DNA of 52,371 nt, taken from NCBI GenBank assembly GCA_947466955.1, contig CANIFM010000002.1, forward strand, positions 1 through 52,371, in the 5' to 3' direction. This document shows positions 32,766 through 41,125 of the stretch, in pieces. The notes under the pieces are model-generated. The model was given only the letters and a program-made list of their open reading frames with translations, did not search any database and was not told the DNA's origin. How positions within the stretch are numbered: position 1 is the stretch's first letter; each line of letters opens with the position of its first letter. The translations under genes were made by a program, and so were the position numbers. The DNA comes from Bacteroidota bacterium (GTDB lineage Bacteria; Bacteroidota; Bacteroidia; Flavobacteriales; Flavobacteriaceae).

Positions 32766-35453
32766 ATGGACGAAGAGAATAGCATCCCAAATGAAGAAGA
32801 ATTTAACGAAGAGTTAAACAAATCTGCAATGGAAGAAGGCTTTGAAGATATAAAATCTTCAGAAGGAAAGCATTTTTACGAAAATGACGAGGACGGCAGC
32901 GATACCATTACCAAAGTTACAGGAATGTACAAAGATTGGTTTTTGGATTATGCTTCTTATGTAATTTTGGAGCGTGCTGTTCCTGCAATTGAGGACGGAT
33001 TTAAACCAGTTCAACGCCGTATTATGCACTCGCTTAAGGAGTTGGACGATGGTCGTTATAATAAAGTTGCCAATGTTGTTGGTCATACAATGCAATACCA
33101 TCCCCACGGAGATCAGAGTATTGGTGATGCTATGGTGCAAATTGGACAACGAGAATTATTGATTGATTGTCAAGGGAACTGGGGAAATATACTTACGGGA
33201 GATAGTGCAGCAGCTTCTCGATATATTGAGGCACGATTATCAAAATTTGCTTTGGAAGTTTTATATTCTCCAAAAATTACCGATTGGGGAGTTTCTTATG
33301 ATGGTCGTCGGGCTGAACCTAATAATTTACCCGTAAAATTCCCGTTATTGTTGGCTTCTGGAGCCGAAGGAATTGCTGTTGGACTTTCCACAAAAGTATT
33401 GCCTCACAATTTTAATGAATTAATTGATGCTTCCATTAAAATATTAAAAGGAAAACCATTTCAGTTATTCCCAGATTTTCAAACAGCTGGAATTGCAGAT
33501 ATTTCCAATTATAATGATGGATTACGTAGCGGAAGAGTTCGTGTTCGTGCTAAAATTGGTCAATTAGACAAAAATACGTTGGTGATTACCCAAATTCCGT
33601 TTTCTACAAATACGACTACTTTAATAGACAGTATTTTGAAAGCCAATGAAAAAGGGAAAATCAAAATCAAGAAAATTGAAGACAATACTGCCGCTGAAGT
33701 TGAAATTTTAATTCATCTTTTCCCTGGTGTTTCGCCAGATAAAACCATCGACGCTTTATTTGCTTTTACCGCTTGTGAAACTTCGGTAGCACCTTTAGGA
33801 TGTGTAATTGAAGACAATAAACCTTTATTTATTGGTGTTTCTGAAATGTTGAAAATTTCAACAAACAGAACTGTTCAATTACTAAAAAGCGAACTCGAAA
33901 TTCAATTGAGTGAATTAGAAGAACAATGGCATTTTGCGTCGTTGGAACGTATTTTTATAGAACAAAAAATATATCGTTTAATTGAAGAAGAAACTACTAA
34001 AGAAGGTGTAATTTCTGCAATTGACGAAGGTTTGAAACCACATATAAAACATTTAAAACGAGCCATTACCGAAGAAGACATTTTGCGTTTGACCGAAATT
34101 CGGATTATGCGTATTTCTAAATTTGACAGTAATAAAGCCCAAGACAAAATTGAATCTTTAGAAGGCGATATTGAACAAGTAAATCACGATTTAGCCAACT
34201 TAATCGATTTTGCAATAGCATTTTTCACACGCCTAAAAGAGAAATACGGAAAAGGAAGAGAACGTCAAACAGAACTTCGAATTTTTGATGATATTGAAGC
34301 TACAAAAGTGGTTTTGAGAAACACCAAATTATATGTAAATAAAGAAGAAGGATTTGTCGGAACAAGCCTTAAAAAGGACGAATATGTTACAGATTGCTCT
34401 GATATTGATGATGTAATTGTATTTCTACGAGATGGAAAAATGATGATTACCAAAGTCGATGCCAAAACATTCGTCGGTAAAGACATTATTCACATCACTA
34501 TTTTTGACAGAAGCGACAAACGCACGATTTATAATATGATTTATCGCGACGGTAAATCAGGACCTTCATACATAAAAAGGTTCAATGTTTCGGGAGTTAC
34601 ACGTGACAAACCGTATGATTTAACGAATGAAAAACCAGGTTCTCAAGTATTGTATTTTTCTTGTAATCCAAATGGTGAAGCCGAAGTAATTACTATTTTA
34701 TTGCGCCAAGTAGGAAGTGTCAAAAAACTAAAATTCGATATTGATTTTGCAAAATTAGCCATCAAAGGTAGAACCTCAAAAGGGAATATTGTGACCAAAT
34801 ATCCTATCAAAAAAATTGAACTCAAAGAAAAAGGGATTTCTACATTATTACCAAGAAAAGTTTGGTTTGATGATACTGTTCAAAGATTAAATGTAGATGC
34901 ACGTGGCGAATTGTTAGGAGAATTTAGACCAAGCGATAAAATTTTAATCATACAACAATCAGGAAAACTGAAAGTTATCACGCCTGAATTATCAACACAT
35001 TTTGATGAAGATATGGTTGTACTAGAAAAATGGATTCCTAAAAAACCTATTTCCGCTATTTATTATGATGGAGAAAAAGAGCGTTATTTTATAAAACGTT
35101 TCTTAGTAGAAGTAGAAAACAAGGAAGAAATTTTCATTACGGAACATCCAAATTCACAATTGGAAATCGTTTCAACAGATTATCGACCGGTTGCAGAATT
35201 AATTTTCAATAAAATTAAAGGAGTTCAAAAAGAAAATTTAACCGTTGATATTGAGTCTTTCATTGCTGTAAAAGGCTTTAAAGCACTTGGAAATCAATTG
35301 ACAACTGATAAAGTAAAACAGGTAAATTTATTGGAATCTTTGCCGTATGAAGCCCCCGAAGAAGTAATTCCAGAGGAAATTGAAGTGGAAGAAACAAACA
35401 TTAATGATTCGGAAATTCAACTTGATGACGACGGACAAATAACATTATTTTAA
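32766..35453 (+). CDS. parC: DNA topoisomerase IV subunit A
   Basis: The 895-residue breakage-rejoining subunit carries DYASYVILERAVPAIEDGFKPVQRRIM, VGHTMQYHPHGDQSIGDAMV (the quinolone-resistance region, where the serine at the usual position reads Gln-Ser) and the catalytic tyrosine in AAASRYIEARLS. A C-terminal beta-pinwheel region follows, and the tail is acidic (PEEVIPEEIEVEETNINDSEIQ). It begins 24 bases after parE. A strong bidirectional terminator follows directly. Confidence 0.95.
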   Translation: MDEENSIPNEEEFNEELNKSAMEEGFEDIKSSEGKHFYENDEDGSDTITKVTGMYKDWFLDYASYVILERAVPAIEDGFKPVQRRIMHSLKELDDGRYNKVANVVGHTMQYHPHGDQSIGDAMVQIGQRELLIDCQGNWGNILTGDSAAASRYIEARLSKFALEVLYSPKITDWGVSYDGRRAEPNNLPVKFPLLLASGAEGIAVGLSTKVLPHNFNELIDASIKILKGKPFQLFPDFQTAGIADISNYNDGLRSGRVRVRAKIGQLDKNTLVITQIPFSTNTTTLIDSILKANEKGKIKIKKIEDNTAAEVEILIHLFPGVSPDKTIDALFAFTACETSVAPLGCVIEDNKPLFIGVSEMLKISTNRTVQLLKSELEIQLSELEEQWHFASLERIFIEQKIYRLIEEETTKEGVISAIDEGLKPHIKHLKRAITEEDILRLTEIRIMRISKFDSNKAQDKIESLEGDIEQVNHDLANLIDFAIAFFTRLKEKYGKGRERQTELRIFDDIEATKVVLRNTKLYVNKEEGFVGTSLKKDEYVTDCSDIDDVIVFLRDGKMMITKVDAKTFVGKDIIHITIFDRSDKRTIYNMIYRDGKSGPSYIKRFNVSGVTRDKPYDLTNEKPGSQVLYFSCNPNGEAEVITILLRQVGSVKKLKFDIDFAKLAIKGRTSKGNIVTKYPIKKIELKEKGISTLLPRKVWFDDTVQRLNVDARGELLGEFRPSDKILIIQQSGKLKVITPELSTHFDEDMVVLEKWIPKKPISAIYYDGEKERYFIKRFLVEVENKEEIFITEHPNSQLEIVSTDYRPVAELIFNKIKGVQKENLTVDIESFIAVKGFKALGNQLTTDKVKQVNLLESLPYEAPEEVIPEEIEVEETNINDSEIQLDDDGQITLF

Positions 35454-35456
35454 AAA

Positions 35457-35485
35457 GAAAAGTCACTTACGAGTGGCTTTTTTTA
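35457..35485. terminator. Bidirectional terminator between parC and terC
   Basis: AGTCACT (35461-35467), loop TACG and AGTGGCT (35472-35478) form a 7-bp stem with one T-G pair. It is flanked by A residues upstream and a T-run downstream, so it can end transcripts from both parC (plus) and the convergent terC (minus). Confidence 0.85.
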
Positions 35486-36256
35486 TTTCTTATTTTTCTT
35501 CATTTTCATATTCAAAACTTCTACTAAAAGCGAGAAGGAAATTGCAAAATACAAATAGCCTTTTGGCACCACATCCACATGATTTCCAAAAAAGGAAGCG
35601 TTTGCTAAATGCGCAGATTCTGTAATTAACATAAACCCAATTAACACTAAAAATGTTAATCCTAGTATTTGAATGGAAGGATGCTTATTTACGAAAATTC
35701 CAACAGGAACTGCAAACTGCATCATAATCAAAACGGATATTACAACCGCCGTAATCATTATATAAATTGCGCCTTCAACGCCATTTGTCATTCCAACAGC
35801 CGTTAAAATACTGTCAAATGAGAATACAATATCAATCAAAATTATTTGCACAATCACGTTTGAAAAGGACTTAGTAGCAGATTTTCCCAACTCTTTTTCT
35901 TCGTGTCCTTTTTCCTCTACTTTTTCGCGAATTTCATTGGTGCTTTTATACAATAAAAACAATCCTCCGAACAATAAAATCAGGCTTTGGCCAGTAATTT
36001 GAGCTGAAAACCAAGTGTAATTAAAAGTGTACCAAGGTTCTTTCATAGCAATCAATACAGATATCCCCATCAAAAGAGCAATACGCATAAACATTGCCAA
36101 AAACATTCCGATTTTTGTAGCTCTTTTTCGTTTCTCTTCGGGTAATTTCCCCGTGGCAATCGAAATAAAAATAATATTATCAATTCCTAATACGATTTCT
36201 AAAAATGTCAACGTTAATAAGGCAATCCAGGCACTTGGGTTTAAAAAAACTTCCAT
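35483..36256 (-). CDS. TerC-family integral membrane protein
   Basis: The 257-residue protein has about seven hydrophobic helices. It opens with the TerC motif WIALLTLTFLEIVLGIDNIIFISI and repeats a related motif later, VIVQIILIDIVFSFDSILTAVGM; the paired acidic Asp residues in both are typical. TerC proteins are linked to metal (manganese) homeostasis or tellurite resistance. The actual transported ion is unknown. It converges on parC across the shared terminator. Confidence 0.92.
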   Translation of the reverse strand: MEVFLNPSAWIALLTLTFLEIVLGIDNIIFISIATGKLPEEKRKRATKIGMFLAMFMRIALLMGISVLIAMKEPWYTFNYTWFSAQITGQSLILLFGGLFLLYKSTNEIREKVEEKGHEEKELGKSATKSFSNVIVQIILIDIVFSFDSILTAVGMTNGVEGAIYIMITAVVISVLIMMQFAVPVGIFVNKHPSIQILGLTFLVLIGFMLITESAHLANASFFGNHVDVVPKGYLYFAISFSLLVEVLNMKMKKNKK

Positions 36257-36301
36257 TTATTTAGGTGTAAAATTTGATTTATTACTAAAATTTTTGGTAA
36301 T

Positions 36302-36670
36302 TTAAAGTTTATTAGCGATTCCTTTTTGCTTTTCGTCACTTCCAATTATTCCAAATTCAAAGGTATAAGAATTTTTCGTAGTTGACACTATTCTCATACT
36401 AATTGCCTTTTTTTCTTGTATGTTTTTTGGGTGTAATTTCTGCAAAACGAACTCGCAATCATTCACCCAACGAACCGTCGCTGTATCGGTTTTACCCTCG
36501 TAAGTCTCGATTTGTAATGTTTCTGTACGCTCAAAAACTGTCGTTTTCTTAACGCCATTTACGACAAAATCAAACTGAAACTTGCCCGTTTTGAAGTCCT
36601 TGCAATTTCGTTCTACATCATAACACGATGTCAAAATCAATAATGAGACGAAGAATACTATTTTTTTCAT
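36302..36670 (-). CDS. Small hypothetical lipoprotein
   Basis: A 122-residue protein with a lipoprotein signal peptide: MKKIVFFVSLLILTSC, with Cys16 in the lipobox. The mature part (DVERNCKDFKTGKFQFDF, then WVNDCEFVLQKL and a final FGIIGSDEKQKG) is small and beta-rich with two further cysteines. No enzymatic motif is visible. From general memory, small proteins of this kind near parC are sometimes labelled topoisomerase IV in databases; nothing in the sequence supports that. It lies 45 bases upstream of terC on the same strand. Confidence 0.75.
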   Translation of the reverse strand: MKKIVFFVSLLILTSCYDVERNCKDFKTGKFQFDFVVNGVKKTTVFERTETLQIETYEGKTDTATVRWVNDCEFVLQKLHPKNIQEKKAISMRIVSTTKNSYTFEFGIIGSDEKQKGIANKL

Positions 36671-36690
36671 TTTTATTTTTTTTTGAAGCT

Positions 36691-36754
36691 ATTTCCTGCT
36701 GTCATTCCAAATCCTCGCTAAAAAGCTCGGGATTTTCCCTTCCATCAGGGCTAG
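36691..36754 (+). repeat. Type-2 structured repeat, plus orientation
   Basis: The sequence starts ATTTCCTGCTGTCATT, contains a short GGATTTTCCCTTCC core and ends ATCAGGGCTAG. CCTG and CAGG at the ends can pair, and ATCC/GGAT lie inside around GCTAAAAAGC. A relative with the same ends lies on the minus strand at 48155-48222. It shares the CGCT/GGAT layout with the cloverleaf family but lacks its first hairpin. Confidence 0.5.
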
Positions 36755-36789
36755 TTGTTTTAGTGCTTTATTGTATTTTTTCTACTTTT

Positions 36790-37329
36790 TCACGCTTTTT
36801 TATCTTGTGAGAATTTTTCATCATTGTAATTCTTTGATTTATTCTTCTTTATTGATAAACTTTCCCACTCACTATTTTTTAATTGTTTTGCATAAAAAAC
36901 TATTTGTCCAATATGATATGGATAATGTGCTAATTGTCTATTAATTGCTTCAATTACAGTGTGTTTTTCATTTCTAATATAAATGATTTCAGATAATTGT
37001 TCTGGTTTTAAAGAGAAAAGTAACTCAAAAAAACAATCCCAACCTTTATTCCAAAAAATCATTAGTTCCTCTTTTGTTTTTATAGTTTCTTCAAACTCAC
37101 TATCACGATTACGCCATTCTTTTTCACCATCGGAAGTAAAAAAATCAGTCCAGCGTGAAAGCATATTTCCTGAAATATGCTTCACAATTGTTGCAATACT
37201 ATTGGAATCTTCATTTGTTGAAATAAAAAGTTGTTCTTCTGCCAATTGATTTATTGCTTTTTCACCCAATGTTTTATAATATATAAATTGGCTTTTTGCA
37301 CTTTCTAAATAAGAATCAGATATACTCAT
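36790..37329 (-). CDS. DinB-like protein (DUF1572 type)
   Basis: The four-helix-bundle protein of about 179 residues belongs to the DinB/YfiT superfamily by its pattern: SIATIVKHISGNMLSRWTDFFTSDGEKEWRNRD, with a first metal-ligand His, and a later INRQLAHYPYHIGQIVFYAKQL carrying the other two histidines. Some relatives are thiol-dependent transferases, but the activity here is unknown. The ATG at 37329 (MSISDSYLESAKSQF) is chosen because it lies one base after the stop of the upstream pentapeptide gene. A longer frame would add 13 residues and overlap that gene. Confidence 0.8.
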   Translation of the reverse strand: MSISDSYLESAKSQFIYYKTLGEKAINQLAEEQLFISTNEDSNSIATIVKHISGNMLSRWTDFFTSDGEKEWRNRDSEFEETIKTKEELMIFWNKGWDCFFELLFSLKPEQLSEIIYIRNEKHTVIEAINRQLAHYPYHIGQIVFYAKQLKNSEWESLSIKKNKSKNYNDEKFSQDKKA

Positions 37330-37330
37330 A

Positions 37331-37903
37331 TTACTCAATTTTAATATCATATTTATCCAATAATCCAACGATTCCCTGCGTCGAAAATTTTGCTTTCCTC
37401 ATCGGATTAAATTCTGGGTCAATTTTGAAATTTTGCGCCAACGTAAAATCAGCAGCAGCCAATTGTGTGTCATTAAAAATAGCACCTTCCAGATTGCTAT
37501 TCTCAAAAACAGAATTTGATAAATTTGCACCGATAAAAGTTACTTCTTTCAATGACGAGTTCATAAATTTTGTTTTCAACATTTTTTTATTCGCAAACGA
37601 GGCATAATCTAAAACACATTCTTCAAAACTGACATTAAATAAAAAGTCGTCACATTCATTGAATAATATTCCGAGCAATTTACAGTTTATAAAATCCACT
37701 GTTTTCAATCCCGTTCCTCTCAAATTGGTCATTGAAAGATTGCAATCGAAAAACTCGCAATCGATAAAAGTATTATTTGAAAAATCACTATTTGAAAAAT
37801 CGCAATTCTTGAAAACACAACCTTCAAACTCTCTGTTGTTGACTCTTTTATTAATAAAATTGACTTTTTCAAAAGTCTTATGAACGTTAATTAAATTTTC
37901 CAT
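37331..37903 (-). CDS. Pentapeptide-repeat protein
   Basis: The 190-residue protein is built of A(D/N)LxX-type pentapeptides: FEGCVFKNCDFSNSDFSNNTF, DCEFFDCNLSMTNLRGTGL, FIGANLSNSVFENSNLEGAIF and so on (about residues 25-150). This forms a right-handed quadrilateral beta helix. Size and repeat character are like Qnr and MfpA, DNA mimics that bind gyrase or topoisomerase IV, but many pentapeptide proteins have other or unknown roles. The gene starts one base before the DUF6095 stop and belongs to the murQ run. Confidence 0.9.
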   Translation of the reverse strand: MENLINVHKTFEKVNFINKRVNNREFEGCVFKNCDFSNSDFSNNTFIDCEFFDCNLSMTNLRGTGLKTVDFINCKLLGILFNECDDFLFNVSFEECVLDYASFANKKMLKTKFMNSSLKEVTFIGANLSNSVFENSNLEGAIFNDTQLAAADFTLAQNFKIDPEFNPMRKAKFSTQGIVGLLDKYDIKIE

Positions 37904-38125
37904 TTATTTGCCGAATAGACTTTTCATTATTGTATTTAAACCTAAAAATAGCATCACCATTGCCGTAATACAAATCGCAATTCCAATTCCCAATATCAAA
38001 TAAAATGCAGGTTGTAACTTATTTATAAAACCAAAATGAATAACGGCCGGACCTATAAATAAACAAGGCAAAGCAATTGTAATAAATTTTATTCCTTTGT
38101 TCAAAAGTTCTTTATCGGTATTCAT
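37904..38125 (-). CDS. DUF6095-family small membrane protein
   Basis: The 73-residue protein has two membrane helices (about 12-33, FITIALPCLFIGPAVIHFGFI, and 40-65, AFYLILGIGIAICITAMVMLFLG) with short charged ends. It matches DUF6095, a small family found in Flavobacteria. Function unknown. It sits one base downstream of murQ and directly before the pentapeptide gene, so all are likely on one transcript. Confidence 0.75.
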   Translation of the reverse strand: MNTDKELLNKGIKFITIALPCLFIGPAVIHFGFINKLQPAFYLILGIGIAICITAMVMLFLGLNTIMKSLFGK

Positions 38126-38126
38126 C

Positions 38127-38948
38127 TTACTTATTTTCAGTTAAATAATGGTCAACCGCTTTTCTAACGCTTCCATATTTTTCTAATAATTCTGAGCCAA
38201 TTTCGTAGTTTACAGGAATTTCACCCATAATCATTTTTACGCCACGATCCACTAATTTGCTGTTGCTCAATTGCATATCAACCATTTTATTTCCCTTGAC
38301 TTTTCCTAATTGAATCATTGTTGCCGTTGAAATCATATTCAACACTAATTTTTGTGCTGTTCCTGCTTTCATTCTCGAACTTCCGGTTACAAATTCGGGA
38401 CCAACTACCACGTCTATTGGGAATTTAGCTGTTTGCGAAAGCGGACTTTCTGCATTACAAGAAATAGAACCTGTAATAATATTATTTTCATTGCACGCTT
38501 TCAAACCTCCAATAACGTAAGGTGTAGTTCCTGAAGCTGCAATTCCGATAACAACATCATTTTCAGAAATGGCGTGTTCTTGCAAATCAATCCAGGCTTG
38601 TGTTGGATTATCTTCGGCATTTTCTACCGCTCTGCGAATGGCTTTGTCACCACCAGCAATGATTCCGTTTACCAAATCAAAAGGCACTCCGAAAGTTGGC
38701 GGACATTCTGACGCATCAACAATTCCTATACGACCAGAAGTTCCTGCACCAATATAAAAAAGTCGTCCTCCCAGTTGCATTTTAGCTACTATTTGAGCGA
38801 CCAAAAGTGAAATTTGTGGCAATGCTTTTTCAACAGCAAAAGGTACAGTTTTATCTTCCTGATTGATATTAAATAACAATTCCTGAACCGACATTTTTTC
38901 TAAATGTTCGTATTTTGAGGATTGTTCGGTGGTTTTTATAAATGTCAT
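38127..38948 (-). CDS. murQ: N-acetylmuramic acid 6-phosphate etherase
   Basis: The 273-residue SIS-domain enzyme cleaves the lactyl ether of MurNAc-6-phosphate during peptidoglycan recycling. Motifs are GGRLFYIGAGTSGRIGIVDASECPPTFG (sugar-phosphate binding, with the catalytic Glu), IGIAASGTTPYVIGGLKAC, and EFVTGSSRMKAGTAQKLVLNMIST. It lies nine bases after the DUF5615 gene. The kinase-like gene at 48339 may be a functional companion but is far away. Confidence 0.95.
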   Translation of the reverse strand: MTFIKTTEQSSKYEHLEKMSVQELLFNINQEDKTVPFAVEKALPQISLLVAQIVAKMQLGGRLFYIGAGTSGRIGIVDASECPPTFGVPFDLVNGIIAGGDKAIRRAVENAEDNPTQAWIDLQEHAISENDVVIGIAASGTTPYVIGGLKACNENNIITGSISCNAESPLSQTAKFPIDVVVGPEFVTGSSRMKAGTAQKLVLNMISTATMIQLGKVKGNKMVDMQLSNSKLVDRGVKMIMGEIPVNYEIGSELLEKYGSVRKAVDHYLTENK

Positions 38949-38956
38949 AATAAAAA

Positions 38957-39307
38957 TTATCGGATACTTTCGATGTGAGTTTCTTTCGCAATTATTAATT
39001 TAGAGGAACTAATTTCGGTTTTTAATTTATCCCAATTGGCATTAAAATAATCGTACAATTGCTTTAATGAATAATTACCTAATTGAAAAAAAATAACCTT
39101 AGGTGTCTTTTCAGAAACTAAAAAGCGATTATAAAAATCCACATCTTTAGTTAGTATCACACAGTTATTTTCAAGCGCATAATTCCAAATTTCAGTATCT
39201 GTCATTCGAAGATTGATGTCGGAAACAAAAATAAAATCTGCATTATTGAAAAAACTAAAATATTTAGGCAAATTTACATCAACTAAAAATGACAAATGAA
39301 TATCCAT
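38957..39307 (-). CDS. DUF5615 PIN-like protein, probable toxin
   Basis: The 116-residue protein has the PIN-like arrangement of the DUF5615/Mut7-C group: an early Asp in FLVDVNLPKYF, a middle TDTEIWNYALENNCVILTKDVDFYNR with acidic residues, and a late Gly/Asn-rich strand. The family is usually paired with DUF433 proteins, as here (two-base gap), and treated as a probable toxin-antitoxin module. RNase activity is inferred from fold similarity only. Confidence 0.82.
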   Translation of the reverse strand: MDIHLSFLVDVNLPKYFSFFNNADFIFVSDINLRMTDTEIWNYALENNCVILTKDVDFYNRFLVSEKTPKVIFFQLGNYSLKQLYDYFNANWDKLKTEISSSKLIIAKETHIESIR

Positions 39308-39309
39308 AA

Positions 39310-39549
39310 TTAACTTGCTAATTGAATGTCATTTTTCTGATTGGAAAGATTTTTTAATGCAAATGCAATGCACGCTTGAATATCTTCTTTTTCAAGAAAT
39401 GGATAAGCTTCTAAAATAGTTTCCATAGAATCACCCGCAGATAAGTATTGCAAAATGGTTTCAACAGTAATTCGCATTCCACGAACCGTTGGTTTTCCAT
39501 TACATACGTCTGGGTTTATCGTAATTCTTTCTAATACAGATGTTTCCAT
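39310..39549 (-). CDS. DUF433-domain protein, probable antitoxin
   Basis: The 79-residue protein is a typical DUF433 helix-turn-helix protein: LERITINPDVCNGKPTVRGMRITVETILQYLSAGDS, then EAYPFLEKEDIQACIAFAL. It is transcribed immediately before the DUF5615 gene and presumably neutralises it and represses the promoter. This pair heads the run of minus-strand genes leading into murQ. Confidence 0.88.
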   Translation of the reverse strand: METSVLERITINPDVCNGKPTVRGMRITVETILQYLSAGDSMETILEAYPFLEKEDIQACIAFALKNLSNQKNDIQLAS

Positions 39550-39590
39550 TGTGATTGTTTTTACAAATTTAGTGAATATTTCAATAGTAT

Positions 39591-40271
39591 TTAAATAAAA
39601 TAAGCCATTGCTATTCCTAAAATAATCATTGAAATTTTGGCAATATTAAATTTGTGTCCTTCGCTGCTTTCAAAAATTATGGTTGAGGAAATATGGAACA
39701 AAATTCCAATGACAACGGCCGTAATTTCGGTGTAATAATCGTTTAAAATGGGGAAAATATCCGAAAGTAACGTTCCCAAAGGCGTCATAATTGCAAAGGA
39801 AATCATAAACAAGAATATCGCTTTTTTATTCAATTGTGCATTTACAAAAAAGGTGGTCAAAATGATTGCGATTGGAAAATGATGAATGGCGATTCCTAAT
39901 GCCAACTCGTGTTGGTGACTTACCGGAAAACCTTCTAAAAGTGCGTGAATACACAAACTTATGAATAAAAGCCAAGGCATTTTGAACATTTTTTCGTGAC
40001 CGTGAACGTGACCGTGTTCTGCACCTTTTGAGAAAAATTCTAAGATGATTTGGAACAAAATTCCCAACATTATATACAATCCAACCGATGAATTGTGTGC
40101 TTCATATAGATTTGGCAATAAATGCATTACTGTTAATGATAGCAAGAAGGAACCACTGAAAGCCAATAGTAATTTTAAGTTTTTCTTGGCTTCTGGTTTT
40201 AGGAATAATGCAAAAACATATCCAATTAAAACGGATAGTAAAGGTAATAATAAGGGAAAATAAGTGTTCAT
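39591..40271 (-). CDS. ZIP-family metal transporter
   Basis: The 226-residue transporter has about eight helices and a His-rich loop (EHGHVHGHEKMF, about residues 85-97). The metal-binding helix is LCIHALLEGFPVSHQHELALGIAIHHFPIAIIL, which has the HxxxEG and HxxPE-like positions of ZIP helices 4 and 5. It imports zinc or another divalent metal into the cytoplasm. Its start overlaps the stop of the methyltransferase gene by one base. Confidence 0.88.
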   Translation of the reverse strand: MNTYFPLLLPLLSVLIGYVFALFLKPEAKKNLKLLLAFSGSFLLSLTVMHLLPNLYEAHNSSVGLYIMLGILFQIILEFFSKGAEHGHVHGHEKMFKMPWLLFISLCIHALLEGFPVSHQHELALGIAIHHFPIAIILTTFFVNAQLNKKAIFLFMISFAIMTPLGTLLSDIFPILNDYYTEITAVVIGILFHISSTIIFESSEGHKFNIAKISMIILGIAMAYFI

Positions 40272-41035
40272 TATTTGAAAATCATTATTAATCTTTCACT
40301 TTCTAATTTATGGAATTTTTTCAAGCGATAATCACCGAAAATATCCAATAAATAAATATCGGCTTGTTCCATCATCAATTCGAAATCTTGTAAAGTTAAG
40401 GCTTTTACTTTTTCGGTAAAATGATATTTTTCGCCGTTATCTTCAAAATCTATTTCTTTATAAATATGATTGTCTTTTAAATATCTTTTGATGTGAAAGT
40501 CAATATTTTCAACTGTTTTCACTTCGTCTGGAACTAAATTAGCCAAGACATTTGGCACGTTCATAAAGTCAATTACTGCAAATCCATATTCTGAAATGCT
40601 TTCTTTGATTGCTTTTAATGTCGTTAAATTGTCTTCATCATTTTCAAAGTATCCAAAACTTGTAAATAAATTTAATATCGCATCAAATTTTTGTTCGAAT
40701 GGTTTTCGCATATCGTGTTCAACAAAATGCAAGGTTTCATTCTCAGATTTTTTTGCAAAAGCGATACTATTTGATGACAAATCTGCACCCGTAACATCAA
40801 ATCCTAATTGGTTTAAATAAATGGAGTGACGTCCTTTTCCACAAGCCAAATCTAAAATTTTCGCATCTTCTGGAAGGTTTAAATAATGAACGATGGTGTC
40901 CATAAACAACTGCGCTTCTTCCTCATCGCGTTCTTTGTAAAGGATGTGATAATAAGGCGAATCGAACCAAGAGGCGAACCAATTTTGTGTTTTAGAATTT
41001 GCAGTTTGAGAGTTTGTATTTTTTAAATCTGACAT
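40271..41035 (-). CDS. Class I SAM-dependent methyltransferase
   Basis: The 254-residue enzyme has a Rossmann-type SAM domain: ILDLACGKGRHSIYLNQLGFDVTGADLS (motif I and acidic loop), HFVEHDMRKPF, DAILNLFTSFGYFENDEDNL and FAVIDFMNVPNVLANL. The N-terminal FASWFDSPYYHILYKERDEEEA is common in a subgroup of unassigned Bacteroidota methyltransferases. Substrate is unknown. It is the first gene of a pair with the ZIP transporter and faces the rRNA methyltransferase gene. A minus-strand TAAATTTG box lies at 41063-41070. Confidence 0.87.
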   Translation of the reverse strand: MSDLKNTNSQTANSKTQNWFASWFDSPYYHILYKERDEEEAQLFMDTIVHYLNLPEDAKILDLACGKGRHSIYLNQLGFDVTGADLSSNSIAFAKKSENETLHFVEHDMRKPFEQKFDAILNLFTSFGYFENDEDNLTTLKAIKESISEYGFAVIDFMNVPNVLANLVPDEVKTVENIDFHIKRYLKDNHIYKEIDFEDNGEKYHFTEKVKALTLQDFELMMEQADIYLLDIFGDYRLKKFHKLESERLIMIFK

Positions 41036-41100
41036 TTATCAATTTGAATTTCATTTAAAATGCAAATTTAGACTATTTTTGCCAAATATAACGTTAACAA

Positions 41101-41125
41101 TTCCCCCTTTGGGGGTTAGGGGGCT
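41101..41125 (-). repeat. Micro-repeat abutting the rRNA methyltransferase start
   Basis: Inverted copy (24 of 25 bases) of the repeat at the trpC 3' end. It ends directly against the ATG at 41126, so it occupies the ribosome-binding position. Confidence 0.8.

Noticed and set aside
36302-36670. Topoisomerase IV annotation for the small lipoprotein
   Set aside because: The sequence has a lipoprotein signal and no topoisomerase motif. The label would rest only on proximity to parC.
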